Shown: one piece after another, positions 1 through 9,181 of the stretch
Layout: every line of letters starts with the position of its first letter
Position numbering within the stretch: the stretch's first letter is position 1
Origin: Deltaproteobacteria bacterium
Lineage (GTDB): Bacteria > Desulfobacterota > Desulfovibrionia > Desulfovibrionales > Desulfomicrobiaceae
Direction: 5' to 3'
NCBI GenBank assembly: GCA_009929795.1
Contig: RZZR01000002.1
Location: 1-64,000, forward strand
Length of the DNA: 64,000 nt
The notes under the pieces: model-generated
Told to the model about the DNA's origin: nothing
Database searches by the model: none
Seen by the model: only the letters and a program-made list of their open reading frames with translations
Translations under genes and position numbers: made by a program

Positions 1-1
1 A

Positions 2-49
2 CTGAAGGACCTGGAAAAGATTCTGAGATCCTTCGCCTCAAACATGTAA
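2..49 (+). CDS. 3' end of an unidentified gene (partial)
   Basis: An open frame running in from the window edge encodes the last 15 residues (LKDLEKILRSFASNM) and stops at TAA 47-49. The peptide has the look of an amphipathic helical C-terminus, and the following gene starts 21 bases later in the same direction, so the two may be co-transcribed. Too little is present to name the product. The frame choice rests only on reading-frame plausibility. Confidence 0.45.
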   Translation: MKDLEKILRSFASNM

Positions 50-70
50 CTACTTTCTCACAAATACCCC

Positions 71-3000
71 ATGCCCAGAAAAAACCCACGCTCTTCAAAG
101 ATCCCTACCCCCGCAGGCAAATCGACCGGCCCAACCCCACAAGCCCCGGCCCTGTATGTGGCCGTGGGGGCCTCGGCCGGAGGCCTGGAGGCCATCGAGG
201 CCTTTTTCTCGGGCATGGCCTCGGAAAGCGGCCTGGCCTTCATCGTCATCCAGCACCTCTCGCCGGACTACAAGAGCCTGATGGTCGAGATCCTGTCCAA
301 GAAAACCCGGATGAAGGTCCAGCGGGCCGAAGACGGCATGGTCGTCCTGCCGGACAACATCTACCTGATTCCACCCAAGAAGAACCTGACCATCTTCCAC
401 GGCAAGCTGATCTTGAACGACCAGGAACACGTCAAGGGGGCCATCAATCTGCCCATCGACATCTTCCTCCGCTCTCTGGCCGAGGACCAGGGCGAAAAAG
501 CCGTGGCCGTCATTCTGTCCGGATCGGGCAGCGACGGCATGCGCGGCGTCCGGGCCGTCAAGGAGTTCGGCGGCATGGCCATGGTCCAGAGCGAAGAGTC
601 GGCCAAGTTCGACAGCATGCCCCGGGCGGCCATCTCCACCGGCCTAGTCGACTTTGTCCTCCCTCCCGACGAAATGCCGGACCGTCTCCTGTCCTTTGCC
701 AAGCACCCCTTTGTGGCCAAGGCCGAGCGGTCCGAAACCGCCATCAGCGACGAGGACGCCCTGAGCCGGATCTTTTCCATGCTCCGGGAAAAGTTCAAGG
801 TCGACTTCACCTTTTATAAGCCGAGCACCATCACCCGACGCATCGAACGCCGCATGTCCATCAACCGGATCGACGAGATCAGGGACTACGTGGCCTATCT
901 CCAGAAGTATCCGGCCGAAGCGGCCACCCTGTTCCGGGAATTCCTCATTGGCGTGACCCGGTTCTTTCGGGACCGCGAGGTCTTTGATCTCTTGAAGCAG
1001 AAATGGCTGGCCGAAATCCTGGACAGAGCCGAAAATAGGGAAACCCGATTCTGGGTGGCCGGGTGTTCCACCGGCGAGGAAGCCTACACCCTGGCCATCC
1101 TGGCCAAGGAGTGCATGCAGGCCTCGGGGAATTTCCGCGACCTCAAGATCTTCGCCACGGACATCGACCGGGACGCCGTCCAGTTCGCCGCCAACGGGGT
1201 CTATCCCGACAGCATCGCCGCCGACATTCCCGAGGGCCTGCTGACCAAATACTTCTACAAGCGTCAGGACAGCTACCAGATCGCCCGCAACATCCGGGAG
1301 ATGGTCGTGTTTGCCCAGCACAACCTGATCAAGGATCCGCCCTTCACCAACATCGACCTCATCTCCTGCCGCAACCTGCTCATCTACCTCCAGCCGCTCC
1401 TGCAGCGCAAGGTTTTCGAATTCTTCAATTTCTCCCTGAACCTGCGGGGCCTTTTGATTCTGGGCACCAGCGAAACCACCGGTGAGATGAGCGACTATTT
1501 CGAGAGCCTGGATCACAAATGCAAGATCTTCCGGACCAAGGGGCTGGTCAAGCATGTCAAGGACGGGATCATGCTTCCCCACGCCCCGGAAGTCCGGTAC
1601 CGCGACCTTGGCGGCCGTTTCACCGGGCTGCGCAGGGAGCAACAGGGCGCAGGCGATCGGGTTCTGGAGCGTTTTGTCGACGTCCTGACCGAGGACTACG
1701 TCGATCTGGCCGTGATCGTGAACGAGCAGATGGAGATCGTCCACATCATCGGCGACACCGAGGGCTTCTTCAAGGTCCCCTCGGGCAAGCTCTCCATGGA
1801 CATTTCCAAGATGGCGGCCAAGGACCTGGCCATACCCCTGTCCACGGGTATCCAAAAGGTCTTCCGCAAGCAGGAGCCACTGCATTTCACCAACGTCCGC
1901 ATCCGTCATCAGGACGGCCACAGAATGATCGACCTGCGGATCAAGCCCCTGCCCCAAAAAAAAGGCCAGGAGGCCTTGGCGGCCGTCTTCCTCGAGGAAG
2001 TCAGGAAGATGAAACCGTCGGATCCCGCCCAGGCCGTGCAGACCTACGACCTGTCCCGCGAGGCCGAGCAGCGGATCAAGGACCTGGAGCAGGAGCTGCA
2101 ATTCACCCGGGAAAACCTCCAGGCCACGGTGGAGGAATTGGAAACGGCCAACGAGGAGCTCCAGGCCACCAACGAGGAACTCCTGGCCAGCAACGAGGAA
2201 TTGCAGTCCACCAACGAGGAACTCCAGTCCACCAACGAGGAACTCTATTCGGTCAACTCCGAGTACCAGTCCAAGATCATGGAGTTGAGCGAACTCCACA
2301 ACGACGTGGACAACCTGCTCCGGGCCAGCCTCATCGGCCAGTTGCTCCTGGACGAGAACCTGGAGATACGTCGCTTTTCGCCCCAGCTCGTGGAGATCTT
2401 CAAGCTCCTGGACAGCGACGTCGGCCGGCCCCTGACCCACATTTCCCATCACCTGGCCAATGTCGACCCGATCAAGATCATCGAGGAGGTCCAGAAAACC
2501 GGACGCATGTCCGAACACGAGGTCCGGACCATGGACGGCCGATGGCACCTCATGCGCGTCGTCCCCTATGCCGTGGGCCCCAAGATATTTTCCGGGGCCA
2601 TGGTTTCCTTTGTGGACATCACCAGGATCAAGCAGGCCGAGGAAGACCTGCGGGCCAGCGAGGAAAAGCACCGCGGCCTGTTCGAGACCCTGCCCCTTGG
2701 CGTGGTCTACCATCTGGCCGACGGCACGATCTTTTCGGCCAACCCGGCGGCCGAACGGATTCTGGGCCTGACCCAGGACCAGTTGAAGGGCAAGACCTCC
2801 ATGGACCCGCGCTGGAAAATGATCGACGAAAAGGGGGCCAACGTTCCCGGAACCGAACACCCGTCGTCCATTGCCCTGCGGACCGGACGGATCGTCGGCC
2901 CGGTCATCCGGGCCGTGTTCCATCCCGACAGAAACGACTACATCTGGCTGTCCATCACGGCCACGCCCCTTTTCAGGCCCGGGGAGAAAATCCCCTATCA

Positions 3001-3817
3001 GGCCTACGCCATATTCGATGACATCACCGAAAAACGGCGCGTCGCCCAGGACTACCAGACCCTGTTCAAGGAAATGCTGAACGGGTTCGCCGTCCACGCC
3101 GTCATCTGCGACAACATTGGAAAACCCGTCGATTACCGTTTTCTGGCCGTGAACCCGGCCTTTGAACGAATGACCGGTTTGCGGGCCGAAGACATCGTCG
3201 GCCGGACGGTTCTCCAGGTTTTGCCCAATACCGAGCCCTATTGGATCGAGGCCTTTGGCCAAGTGGCCCTGACCGGCGAGGCCAAGACCTTTGACAACTA
3301 CGCCCGGGAACAGAACAAGCATTTCCGGGTCACGGCCTTCAGGCCGGCTCCGGACCAGTTCGCCTGCATCTTCGCCGACATCACCGAACAGAAGATGGCC
3401 GAGGAGGAAGTCAAGGCCGCCCATGACCGGCTCCTGACCGTTTTGGACAGCATCAACGCCCTCATCTACGTGGCCGACATGGAGACCCATGAAATCCTGT
3501 TCATGAACAAATACGGCCAGAACGACTATGGAGACGGTACCGGGCAGAAATGCTGGAAGGTGCTCCAGAACGGTTCCGGCCCATGCGATTTCTGCACCAA
3601 CGACAAGCTGGTGGATGCCGAAGGCAAACCCACCGGCGAGTACAGCTGGGAATTCCACAATCCCGTAACGGATCGGTGGTACGCATGTTTCGATCGGGCC
3701 ATACAATGGGTCGACGGACGGCTGGTGCGGCTGGAAAGCGCCTTTGATATCACCGACCGCAAGCGTTCCAAACGCGACGGCCGGGGTTCCGACCAGGAGG
3801 GTGACCATGAGCGATGA
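71..3817 (+). CDS. CheB-CheR-PAS hybrid chemotaxis-type sensor
   Basis: A 1248-residue fusion protein. Residues about 28-215 are a CheB-type methylesterase: GASAGG with Ser35, His62 in QHLSPD and Asp155 in GSGSDGMRG fit the catalytic triad. There is no receiver domain in front. Residues about 230-490 are a CheR-type SAM-dependent methyltransferase ([16 protein letters not shown]). A long coiled coil built of NEELQST heptads follows (about 668-745), then three or four PAS domains to the end, the last with a Cys-rich loop (CWKVLQ...CDFC). In this family the CheB/CheR parts often act with a sensor kinase instead of a flagellar chemoreceptor. The end overlaps the next gene, a PAS histidine kinase, by 11 bases, so the pair is probably one signalling unit. 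No transmembrane segment is visible, so it is likely cytoplasmic. Confidence 0.93.
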   Translation: MPRKNPRSSKIPTPAGKSTGPTPQAPALYVAVGASAGGLEAIEAFFSGMASESGLAFIVIQHLSPDYKSLMVEILSKKTRMKVQRAEDGMVVLPDNIYLIPPKKNLTIFHGKLILNDQEHVKGAINLPIDIFLRSLAEDQGEKAVAVILSGSGSDGMRGVRAVKEFGGMAMVQSEESAKFDSMPRAAISTGLVDFVLPPDEMPDRLLSFAKHPFVAKAERSETAISDEDALSRIFSMLREKFKVDFTFYKPSTITRRIERRMSINRIDEIRDYVAYLQKYPAEAATLFREFLIGVTRFFRDREVFDLLKQKWLAEILDRAENRETRFWVAGCSTGEEAYTLAILAKECMQASGNFRDLKIFATDIDRDAVQFAANGVYPDSIAADIPEGLLTKYFYKRQDSYQIARNIREMVVFAQHNLIKDPPFTNIDLISCRNLLIYLQPLLQRKVFEFFNFSLNLRGLLILGTSETTGEMSDYFESLDHKCKIFRTKGLVKHVKDGIMLPHAPEVRYRDLGGRFTGLRREQQGAGDRVLERFVDVLTEDYVDLAVIVNEQMEIVHIIGDTEGFFKVPSGKLSMDISKMAAKDLAIPLSTGIQKVFRKQEPLHFTNVRIRHQDGHRMIDLRIKPLPQKKGQEALAAVFLEEVRKMKPSDPAQAVQTYDLSREAEQRIKDLEQELQFTRENLQATVEELETANEELQATNEELLASNEELQSTNEELQSTNEELYSVNSEYQSKIMELSELHNDVDNLLRASLIGQLLLDENLEIRRFSPQLVEIFKLLDSDVGRPLTHISHHLANVDPIKIIEEVQKTGRMSEHEVRTMDGRWHLMRVVPYAVGPKIFSGAMVSFVDITRIKQAEEDLRASEEKHRGLFETLPLGVVYHLADGTIFSANPAAERILGLTQDQLKGKTSMDPRWKMIDEKGANVPGTEHPSSIALRTGRIVGPVIRAVFHPDRNDYIWLSITATPLFRPGEKIPYQAYAIFDDITEKRRVAQDYQTLFKEMLNGFAVHAVICDNIGKPVDYRFLAVNPAFERMTGLRAEDIVGRTVLQVLPNTEPYWIEAFGQVALTGEAKTFDNYAREQNKHFRVTAFRPAPDQFACIFADITEQKMAEEEVKAAHDRLLTVLDSINALIYVADMETHEILFMNKYGQNDYGDGTGQKCWKVLQNGSGPCDFCTNDKLVDAEGKPTGEYSWEFHNPVTDRWYACFDRAIQWVDGRLVRLESAFDITDRKRSKRDGRGSDQEGDHER
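2150..2254 (+). repeat. Five 21-base tandem repeats encoding a coiled coil
   Basis: Five in-frame 21-base units start at 2150, 2171, 2192, 2213 and 2234, each beginning AACGAGGA. They encode heptads of the form NEELQST inside the CheB-CheR-PAS protein. The repeats keep the frame and form the centre of the dimerising linker between the CheR and PAS parts. They are a coding repeat and not a mobile or CRISPR element. Confidence 0.85.
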
Positions 3818-5465
3818 TTCCAGGGAAGAAAAAAACTCCCTGCGGGAGCGGGCCGAGGCCCGTCTGTTTCAGTCTCCGCCGATGACCGAGAACCTTTCCG
3901 GAGCCGAACTCAAGGCCCTGATCCACGACTATCAGGTTCATCAGATCGAGCTGGAAATCCAAAACGAGGAGCTTCGGGAAACCCAGAAGCAGCTTGAGGA
4001 AGCCCGGGACCGCTTCGCCAGGCTCTTCAACGACGCCCCGGTGGGCTATCTGACGGTCGACGAGCACGGCATCATCGTCCAGACCAACGAAACCTTCGCC
4101 ACCATGGTCGGCAAGGAGGCCCATCTCCTCCCCACCAAGGCCCTGGCCGATTTCATCCTCGCCGCCGACCGATCCGTCTTTCACGGCCGGTTCAGGGCCT
4201 TTTTCAAAACCCCCAGGGGAAAGGAACTCGACTTTCGGCTGAAGTGCGCCAAAGGAACCCGGAACGTCCGGTGCGTCGGCCGGATCGAGGATGAATCCTT
4301 CAAGCCGTCCTCCCGTTCCGAATCCAGGATCCTGCTCGTGGTCTCGGACATCACCGCCCAGATCCGGGCCGAAACGGCCCTCCGGGAGCGGGAACGTTTC
4401 CTGAGCGCCATCCTTGAAACGACCCAGGATGGTTTCTGGATCATCGACGGACAGGGGCGGATCACCGAGGCCAATGCCGCCTATTGCCGCATGTCGGGAT
4501 ACAGCAAAGAGGAGCTGACCCGTCTGGGGGTCTCCGACCTGGAGGCCGTGGAGCGGTTCGAAGAGACCAAGGCCCGCATCGGGCGTATTGTCCAAAACAG
4601 ATCTGAACGCTTCGAGACCAGACATCGCCGCAAGGACGGAAGTCTGTTCGACGTCGAGGTTTCGGTCTCCCACCTGGACATCGACGGCGGTCGCTTCGTC
4701 TGCTTCTGCCGGGACATCAGCGCGCGAAAACGAGACGAAGATAGAATGGCCAAGATCGTCAAGGAACTCGAACAAGCCATTGTCGAAAAGGACGCCTTCT
4801 TCTCCATCATCGCCCACGACCTGAAGTCCCCCATGTCAGGATTCCTGTCCCTGACCCGGTCCTTTGCCGACGACGTCATGGGCTGGTCCGCAGCCGAATT
4901 GAAAACGATCTCCCAGGCCCTGCTCAAGGGGGCCGAAGGAGTGACGGAACTCCTGGACAATCTTCTCCAATGGGCCATGTTGCGACGAGGAATGATCGAG
5001 TATGAGCCGCGATCCTGCGATTTTCGGTCCATGGTCGCCAGGGCCATGGACGCAGTTCGTCCCATGGCCGCCCTGAAATCCATTTCCTTGGAGAATCGGG
5101 TTCCCGACCATGTCCAGGCCCTGATCGACCAACCCATGATGGACACGATCCTCAGAAACCTCCTGGGCAATGCCCTGAAATTCACCCACCGAGAAGGAAC
5201 GGTCTCGGTCATGGCCGAACGCCGGGGGTCCATGATTCACGCGGCTGTCCAGGACAACGGGGTCGGCCTGGACACGAAGGAGCTCTCACGACTCTTTTCC
5301 CTCAACCAAAAGACCTCCCGGCCCGGAACCGAAGGGGAAAAAAGCAGCGGCCTGGGTCTCATCCTCTGCCGGGACTTCATCGCCAGGCACGGCGGCCGGA
5401 TCTGGGCCGAAAGCGACCCCGGCCGGGGGGCGACCTTCCATTTTACGGTGCCGGCCGGGGAATGA
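3807..5465 (+). CDS. PAS sensor histidine kinase
   Basis: A 552-residue cytoplasmic kinase. The ATG at 3807 is chosen because AGGAGG lies at 3795-3800; a longer frame from 3744 has no such site. The N-terminus is charged and coiled, followed by two PAS domains (about 60-190 and 195-310). The dimerisation/phosphoacceptor helix carries His337 in IIAHDLKSPMSG, and a HATPase_c domain follows with NLLGNALKF (N box), DNGVGL and SSGLGLILC (G boxes). It overlaps the CheB-CheR-PAS gene by 11 bases and probably receives signal input from it. No cognate response regulator is adjacent. A strong bidirectional hairpin follows immediately. Confidence 0.9.
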   Translation: MSDDSREEKNSLRERAEARLFQSPPMTENLSGAELKALIHDYQVHQIELEIQNEELRETQKQLEEARDRFARLFNDAPVGYLTVDEHGIIVQTNETFATMVGKEAHLLPTKALADFILAADRSVFHGRFRAFFKTPRGKELDFRLKCAKGTRNVRCVGRIEDESFKPSSRSESRILLVVSDITAQIRAETALRERERFLSAILETTQDGFWIIDGQGRITEANAAYCRMSGYSKEELTRLGVSDLEAVERFEETKARIGRIVQNRSERFETRHRRKDGSLFDVEVSVSHLDIDGGRFVCFCRDISARKRDEDRMAKIVKELEQAIVEKDAFFSIIAHDLKSPMSGFLSLTRSFADDVMGWSAAELKTISQALLKGAEGVTELLDNLLQWAMLRRGMIEYEPRSCDFRSMVARAMDAVRPMAALKSISLENRVPDHVQALIDQPMMDTILRNLLGNALKFTHREGTVSVMAERRGSMIHAAVQDNGVGLDTKELSRLFSLNQKTSRPGTEGEKSSGLGLILCRDFIARHGGRIWAESDPGRGATFHFTVPAGE

Positions 5466-5466
5466 A

Positions 5467-5511
5467 ATGAAAACGGCCCGTCCGCATTATCTGCGGACGG
5501 GCCGTTTTCAT
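5467..5511. terminator. Bidirectional terminator between convergent units
   Basis: A perfect 20-base-pair inverted repeat (5467-5486 against 5492-5511) has a five-base loop. The GC-rich core is flanked by AAAA on the left and TTTT on the right, so it can act on both strands. It sits between the histidine kinase stop (5465) and the last gene of the leftward GAK operon (stop 5528). Confidence 0.9.
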
Positions 5512-5527
5512 TCGTCCGTTCCCGATG

Positions 5528-5953
5528 CTATTTGCCGGTCTTGGGGCCGGATCCGATTTTGGCCTCCTCGGGCTTGGCCTTAGGCACGACGCTCTTGGGG
5601 GCCTTGGACACGTCCTCGGGCTTGGGCCCGGCCGCCTTTTCACCGCCGATGGGGCACGGGGCCGCAGGCTTTTCCTCGACCGGTTCGGAGGGCTTGTCCG
5701 AAATGCTCAGCCCCTCGCCCTCATCCGCCGCGGAAGTCATCCAGCCCAACTCCATCTCGAACTTGGCCTTGCCTTCCTTGACCTTGGCCTCCACTTCCAC
5801 GTCCACGACCTGGCCGGGAAGAAGCTCCACCGAGGTCTCGCCCTGCTCGACCACGATCCGGCCGGCCTTGAAGGCCTTGACCAGACTTTCCAGGTATTCG
5901 ACGGCCGCAGCCGTTTCCATGGTCTGCTTGAACACGACTTTCTTCTTTTCCAT
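5528..5953 (-). CDS. Amphi-Trp domain protein with Pro/Lys-rich tail (GAK operon)
   Basis: A 141-residue protein whose first 75 residues match the amphi-Trp pattern: two amphipathic helices (AAAVEYLESLVKAFKAGRIV), then alternating hydrophobic strands (VVDVEVEAKVKEGKAKFEME) ending in the signature Trp (LGW). The rest is a low-complexity, Pro/Glu/Lys/Ala-rich tail that looks disordered. The function of amphi-Trp domains is unknown. The family was named for its recurrent place beside HprK-related kinase and ATP-grasp genes, which is the context here. It is the last gene of the operon, 26 bases after the CofD-like gene, and may be a small substrate or adaptor. Confidence 0.82.
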   Translation of the reverse strand: MEKKKVVFKQTMETAAAVEYLESLVKAFKAGRIVVEQGETSVELLPGQVVDVEVEAKVKEGKAKFEMELGWMTSAADEGEGLSISDKPSEPVEEKPAAPCPIGGEKAAGPKPEDVSKAPKSVVPKAKPEEAKIGSGPKTGK

Positions 5954-5979
5954 TGATCCACTCCTTGTTGATTTCGGTT

Positions 5980-7164
5980 TCAGGTCAGCGAAAGCAGGGC
6001 CTCGGTCAAGAGACCCGGATCGATGAACGGCGAGGACTCTGGACTGACCAGGGACGCGTCGATGGCCATCACCCCGTGCTGATGAAGCCGCAGGCGCTCG
6101 ACCTTGCCCTGATACCGTCCGGCCCTGGTATCCAGCAGGACATACTTGAGGACCGCGTCGTTGGACAGGCCCTCGTCATCCTGCTTGAGATAGCGCAACA
6201 ATTCCCGGACCTGGTCTTCAACGCTCATGCCCGGACATTCAGGATCAGGGACCGTGCCGGGAACAAAGACCTTGGGGCAGGGATTGGCCCCCACGGCCCG
6301 GCCAACGCCTCGGGGCAGGATCGGGGCCACCAGGCTGGAATAGAAGCTGCCCATAGGATAGCAGATCAGATCGGCGCCGTCGATCAAAGCCCGGATCTTG
6401 TCCCGGATCTCGACCTCGGCTCGGTTCCCGGCCTTGTCGGCCAGATAGATATCCCGGACCGGGCTGGAAATGGGCCCGGCCTCCTTGCCGGTCAAAAGAT
6501 GCTGGCCCACGATTCTCTCCCCGTTCTCCAGTTCAGCCACCAGGTCGAGGTCAGAGTTGACCACGGCCCGGACCGTGCCCCGAACCTGGACCAGCATGGA
6601 GAAAAGGTAGATGACCGGGTCCAAATGCCCGCCGTTCTCCAGGTATCCAGCGGCCAGAATCAGGTTGCCGATGCTGGCCCCCTGGAGCCGGAAGCCCCGG
6701 GGCATGCGCTGGAGAAAGGTCTCCAGACTGCGGCGGATGATCTTGCGCATGGGGTCCACGATCTCGGCCACCAAGGAATGTTCCCCGGCGGCCATGGCCC
6801 GGAGTTCGTCCACAAGAATTTCATAGTGCCCATCCTTGGGAAAACGGTGGGCAAAAAGCCGAAAGATGGCCGGGTTGCCCAGGAGACTTTGGTCGGCCAG
6901 GGCCATGAGCCGGTTGCGGATGTCGCCGATGGCCGGCATGGCAAAGGCCCGCCGCAACTCGGCCGAACTGCCCCCCGAGTCGAACGGCGTGATCAGGTGG
7001 ATGGAATTGTGAGTGTAGGCCACCAGCCGCCGGCTGGTCTCCCGCAAGGCCGTGCCTCCGCTGAAGAAGAGGATGGCCGGTCCCAGATCCGGGCTGCGCC
7101 GGTATCGCTCCAGGCGGACCCGGTCCGGAATGCGGACCCGGCGATCGATGGACAGGCTGGTCAT
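5980..7164 (-). CDS. GAK system CofD/YvcK-like protein
   Basis: A 394-residue member of the CofD/YvcK fold. The early FFSGGTALRE loop, the LITPFDSGGSSAELRRAF segment and PAIGDIRNRLMAL match the nucleotide-sugar binding signatures of YvcK/CofD, and ICYPMGSFYSSLVAPIL parallels the later GPGSlyTS loop. CofD transfers 2-phospholactate-derived groups to deazaflavin, while YvcK (GlmR) binds UDP-GlcNAc and regulates carbon flux. The divergence here and the lack of F420 genes argue against true CofD activity. The start codon overlaps the stop of the kinase gene by four bases (ATGA), so the two are translationally coupled. In TIGRFAM terms it corresponds to the GAK system CofD-like family; its substrate is unknown. 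Confidence 0.85.
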   Translation of the reverse strand: MTSLSIDRRVRIPDRVRLERYRRSPDLGPAILFFSGGTALRETSRRLVAYTHNSIHLITPFDSGGSSAELRRAFAMPAIGDIRNRLMALADQSLLGNPAIFRLFAHRFPKDGHYEILVDELRAMAAGEHSLVAEIVDPMRKIIRRSLETFLQRMPRGFRLQGASIGNLILAAGYLENGGHLDPVIYLFSMLVQVRGTVRAVVNSDLDLVAELENGERIVGQHLLTGKEAGPISSPVRDIYLADKAGNRAEVEIRDKIRALIDGADLICYPMGSFYSSLVAPILPRGVGRAVGANPCPKVFVPGTVPDPECPGMSVEDQVRELLRYLKQDDEGLSNDAVLKYVLLDTRAGRYQGKVERLRLHQHGVMAIDASLVSPESSPFIDPGLLTEALLSLT

Positions 7165-8255
7165 GCAGCCACTCCGGGTCGGCCATGGCGAAGGAAGTTC
7201 AGACAGGTGTCCGCGGCCAGGATGAAATCCACTCCACCGGAGAATTCCAGGACCAAGGACCCGGCCAAGGCCCGGACATAGACCTCGGGACCCGGTTCCC
7301 GGTTTATTCCCGGACGGGGCAGAAAAAAGAGGCCAGGTGATTTCATGAAGGCCGGCAAAAGATCTCGTCTGGCATCGAGGTCAACGACCTCGACCCGGCA
7401 TTTCCCCTGACCCCGCTTCCAGTTGAGGATGGCCAGCCCGTCCATGGGCGCCTCCAGACAGAACCGGCCCGGGCCGAAGCACTGGTCGAGAAAGGCGTCG
7501 TGTTTGGCCTCCAGGCTCCACAACTCGTCCGGAACCATGGCCTCGTAAATGCCCCGCTCGGTCTCGGTCAGCATTCCGGCCAGGTCGGGGTTGCCCATGA
7601 TCGTTCCCGGGTTGATCCGGGGAAGCTTGGCCACCCCGTGCATGGTCATCGGCTCTCCGGCCTGGACCACGAGCCGATCGTTGCTGACAAAGGAAGTTCC
7701 CCGGCTCATGAGGTGGAGGGCCAGGGTCGACTTGCCGGCCCCGGAGAAACCCGCCAGAGCCAGGCCACGGCCATGGGCGGCCACTCCGGCCGCATGGCCC
7801 AGGATTCCGCCCTGGTTGAGCATCCAGTCGATGTGCCGGTTGTTGATGAAGTTGACCACTTGGTTGGGGTTGTCCAGACATGGCCCCACTGCGGCGTGCA
7901 GATCGCCGCCAAAAGCGAAGACCATGCCGGTCAGGCGCTTGCGGACGATACGGCCGTCGGGCAGATCGACGAACTCTTCCTTGATCTTGGTCTTGCCCGG
8001 GTCCGGCGGTCTGGTCTCGAAGGCCAGATCCGTCAAAGGCGGCTCGCCCTGGTGGGCCGTGACGACCATGACCGGTTCGAAATCGGGCTTCAAGGACACG
8101 AAGGGCCCGAAATACTCCTTCAATTCCCGAATCAGGCCGTCGTGGTTGGACAGAAGTTGAATCCGAAATCGGCCAAAGGCCAAGTTCAGAGCGAATCCAG
8201 CCGGATAGGCTCGATGCAACTCGTTGACCAGGGATGATACGGTCGGTCCGGTCAT
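7161..8255 (-). CDS. HprK-related kinase B (GAK system)
   Basis: A 364-residue protein with a Walker A loop GFSGAGKST at residues 169-177 (Lys175), followed by TLALHLMSRG, as in the C-terminal kinase domain of HPr kinase/phosphorylase. The preceding region (residues about 1-160) is not a normal HprK N-terminal domain, and the length exceeds the about 310 residues of HprK. HprK phosphorylates a serine of HPr. No HPr gene is visible here, so the substrate may be one of the small operon proteins. It overlaps both neighbours by four bases (ATGA): the ATP-grasp gene upstream and the CofD-like gene downstream. Confidence 0.85.
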   Translation of the reverse strand: MTGPTVSSLVNELHRAYPAGFALNLAFGRFRIQLLSNHDGLIRELKEYFGPFVSLKPDFEPVMVVTAHQGEPPLTDLAFETRPPDPGKTKIKEEFVDLPDGRIVRKRLTGMVFAFGGDLHAAVGPCLDNPNQVVNFINNRHIDWMLNQGGILGHAAGVAAHGRGLALAGFSGAGKSTLALHLMSRGTSFVSNDRLVVQAGEPMTMHGVAKLPRINPGTIMGNPDLAGMLTETERGIYEAMVPDELWSLEAKHDAFLDQCFGPGRFCLEAPMDGLAILNWKRGQGKCRVEVVDLDARRDLLPAFMKSPGLFFLPRPGINREPGPEVYVRALAGSLVLEFSGGVDFILAADTCLNFLRHGRPGVAA

Positions 8256-9151
8256 GCCCCCAGCCTCCCCAATACATGTTTGGCATAAAGCTCGGCCGCG
8301 TCCAGGCCGCGAGCCTCGAGTATGCCCCGGAAGCCCCCAAAGGCCGAGACCTCGAAAACCATGGGGCCCCGTGATGTCTCGACCACGTCGACGCAGGTGA
8401 ATTCAAGACCGAACAGGGCCTGGGCCCGCTCGGCCACCTCGATACTCTCGGGCAGGGGGTCGCAGGCCTCGTACTTGCCGCCAGAAACCGTGGTCGTGTT
8501 CCAGGCCGACCCGTCCGTGGAGCACCGGGCGTAGGTGGTCACATATTTTCCGCCCAGAAAGACAATGCCCAGATCCCGGCCGTTCAGGTCGATCATCTGC
8601 TGGATGTACATGATGGCGTTGTCCCGATGGTAGTCCCGGATCTTCTCGGCGCATTGGCCATTGTCGGCGATAACGCACATACCTCGGCCCTTGGAGGTGT
8701 ACAGGGGTTTGAACACGGCCTGATTGTACATTCCGACGGCCTCGATGGCCTCGTCCACGCTCTCGGTTATGGTCGTCGGAGGCATGGGGATTCCGGCCAT
8801 ACGCATGGTCACCGTGCAGGTCAGGCGGTTCAGGACCCGGATAATGGCCTCGGGCGAGGAAAAGACCCTGGTCCCCCTGGATTCGAGATAACGGAGGATT
8901 TCCAGACGATCCAGAAGCAGGGGCGAGTACCTGGCCCCGATCTTCTTGATCATCAGACCGTCCATGGTTGCCAGGTCCACACCCCGGTACCAGACCTGGC
9001 CCGAGTCGAGATCGGCCCGGACCTCTTCCATGTCCACCAGCAGCCTCTGCCCGGTCAACCGGCCCACGGTGTCGGCCAGCAGTTCCGAAGACCATCCGCC
9101 GATGGTCCCCACCACGGCCATGCGTGGCCCGGTCGTATTCATATCGGTCAT
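8252..9151 (-). CDS. GAK system ATP-grasp enzyme (RimK-like)
   Basis: A 299-residue ATP-grasp protein of RimK-like size. The N-terminal alpha/beta part (MAVVGTIGGWSSELLADTVG) is followed by a central region with AVFKPLYTSKGRGM, which supplies the ATP-binding Lys and Gly-rich loop. The C-terminal acidic/metal site is CVDVVETSRGPMVFEVSAF. RimK-type enzymes ligate amino acids, often Glu, to protein or small-molecule carboxylates, so peptide-bond formation is the expected chemistry and the acceptor is unknown. An AAGGAG site lies directly before the ATG at 9151; a second in-frame ATG at 9142 has better spacing and could be the true start. The end overlaps the kinase gene by four bases. Confidence 0.85.
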   Translation of the reverse strand: MTDMNTTGPRMAVVGTIGGWSSELLADTVGRLTGQRLLVDMEEVRADLDSGQVWYRGVDLATMDGLMIKKIGARYSPLLLDRLEILRYLESRGTRVFSSPEAIIRVLNRLTCTVTMRMAGIPMPPTTITESVDEAIEAVGMYNQAVFKPLYTSKGRGMCVIADNGQCAEKIRDYHRDNAIMYIQQMIDLNGRDLGIVFLGGKYVTTYARCSTDGSAWNTTTVSGGKYEACDPLPESIEVAERAQALFGLEFTCVDVVETSRGPMVFEVSAFGGFRGILEARGLDAAELYAKHVLGRLGA

Positions 9152-9181
9152 GCTCCTTTGTCCTTGTGTTGTCGGGCCCGT

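Noticed and set aside
2150-2254. Short regular repeats as a possible CRISPR or microsatellite array
   Set aside because: The 21-base units are contiguous, in frame and encode coiled-coil heptads; there are no spacers.
644-3808. A 1054-codon open frame antisense to the CheB-CheR-PAS gene, and similar long antisense frames across the window
   Set aside because: They mirror real genes in a GC-rich genome where stop codons are rare on the opposite strand. They lack ribosome sites, domains and family motifs.
5980-7164. CofD-like gene as evidence for F420 synthesis
   Set aside because: No other F420 genes are present, and the DSGGSS and GDIRN motifs fit the YvcK side of the family better.
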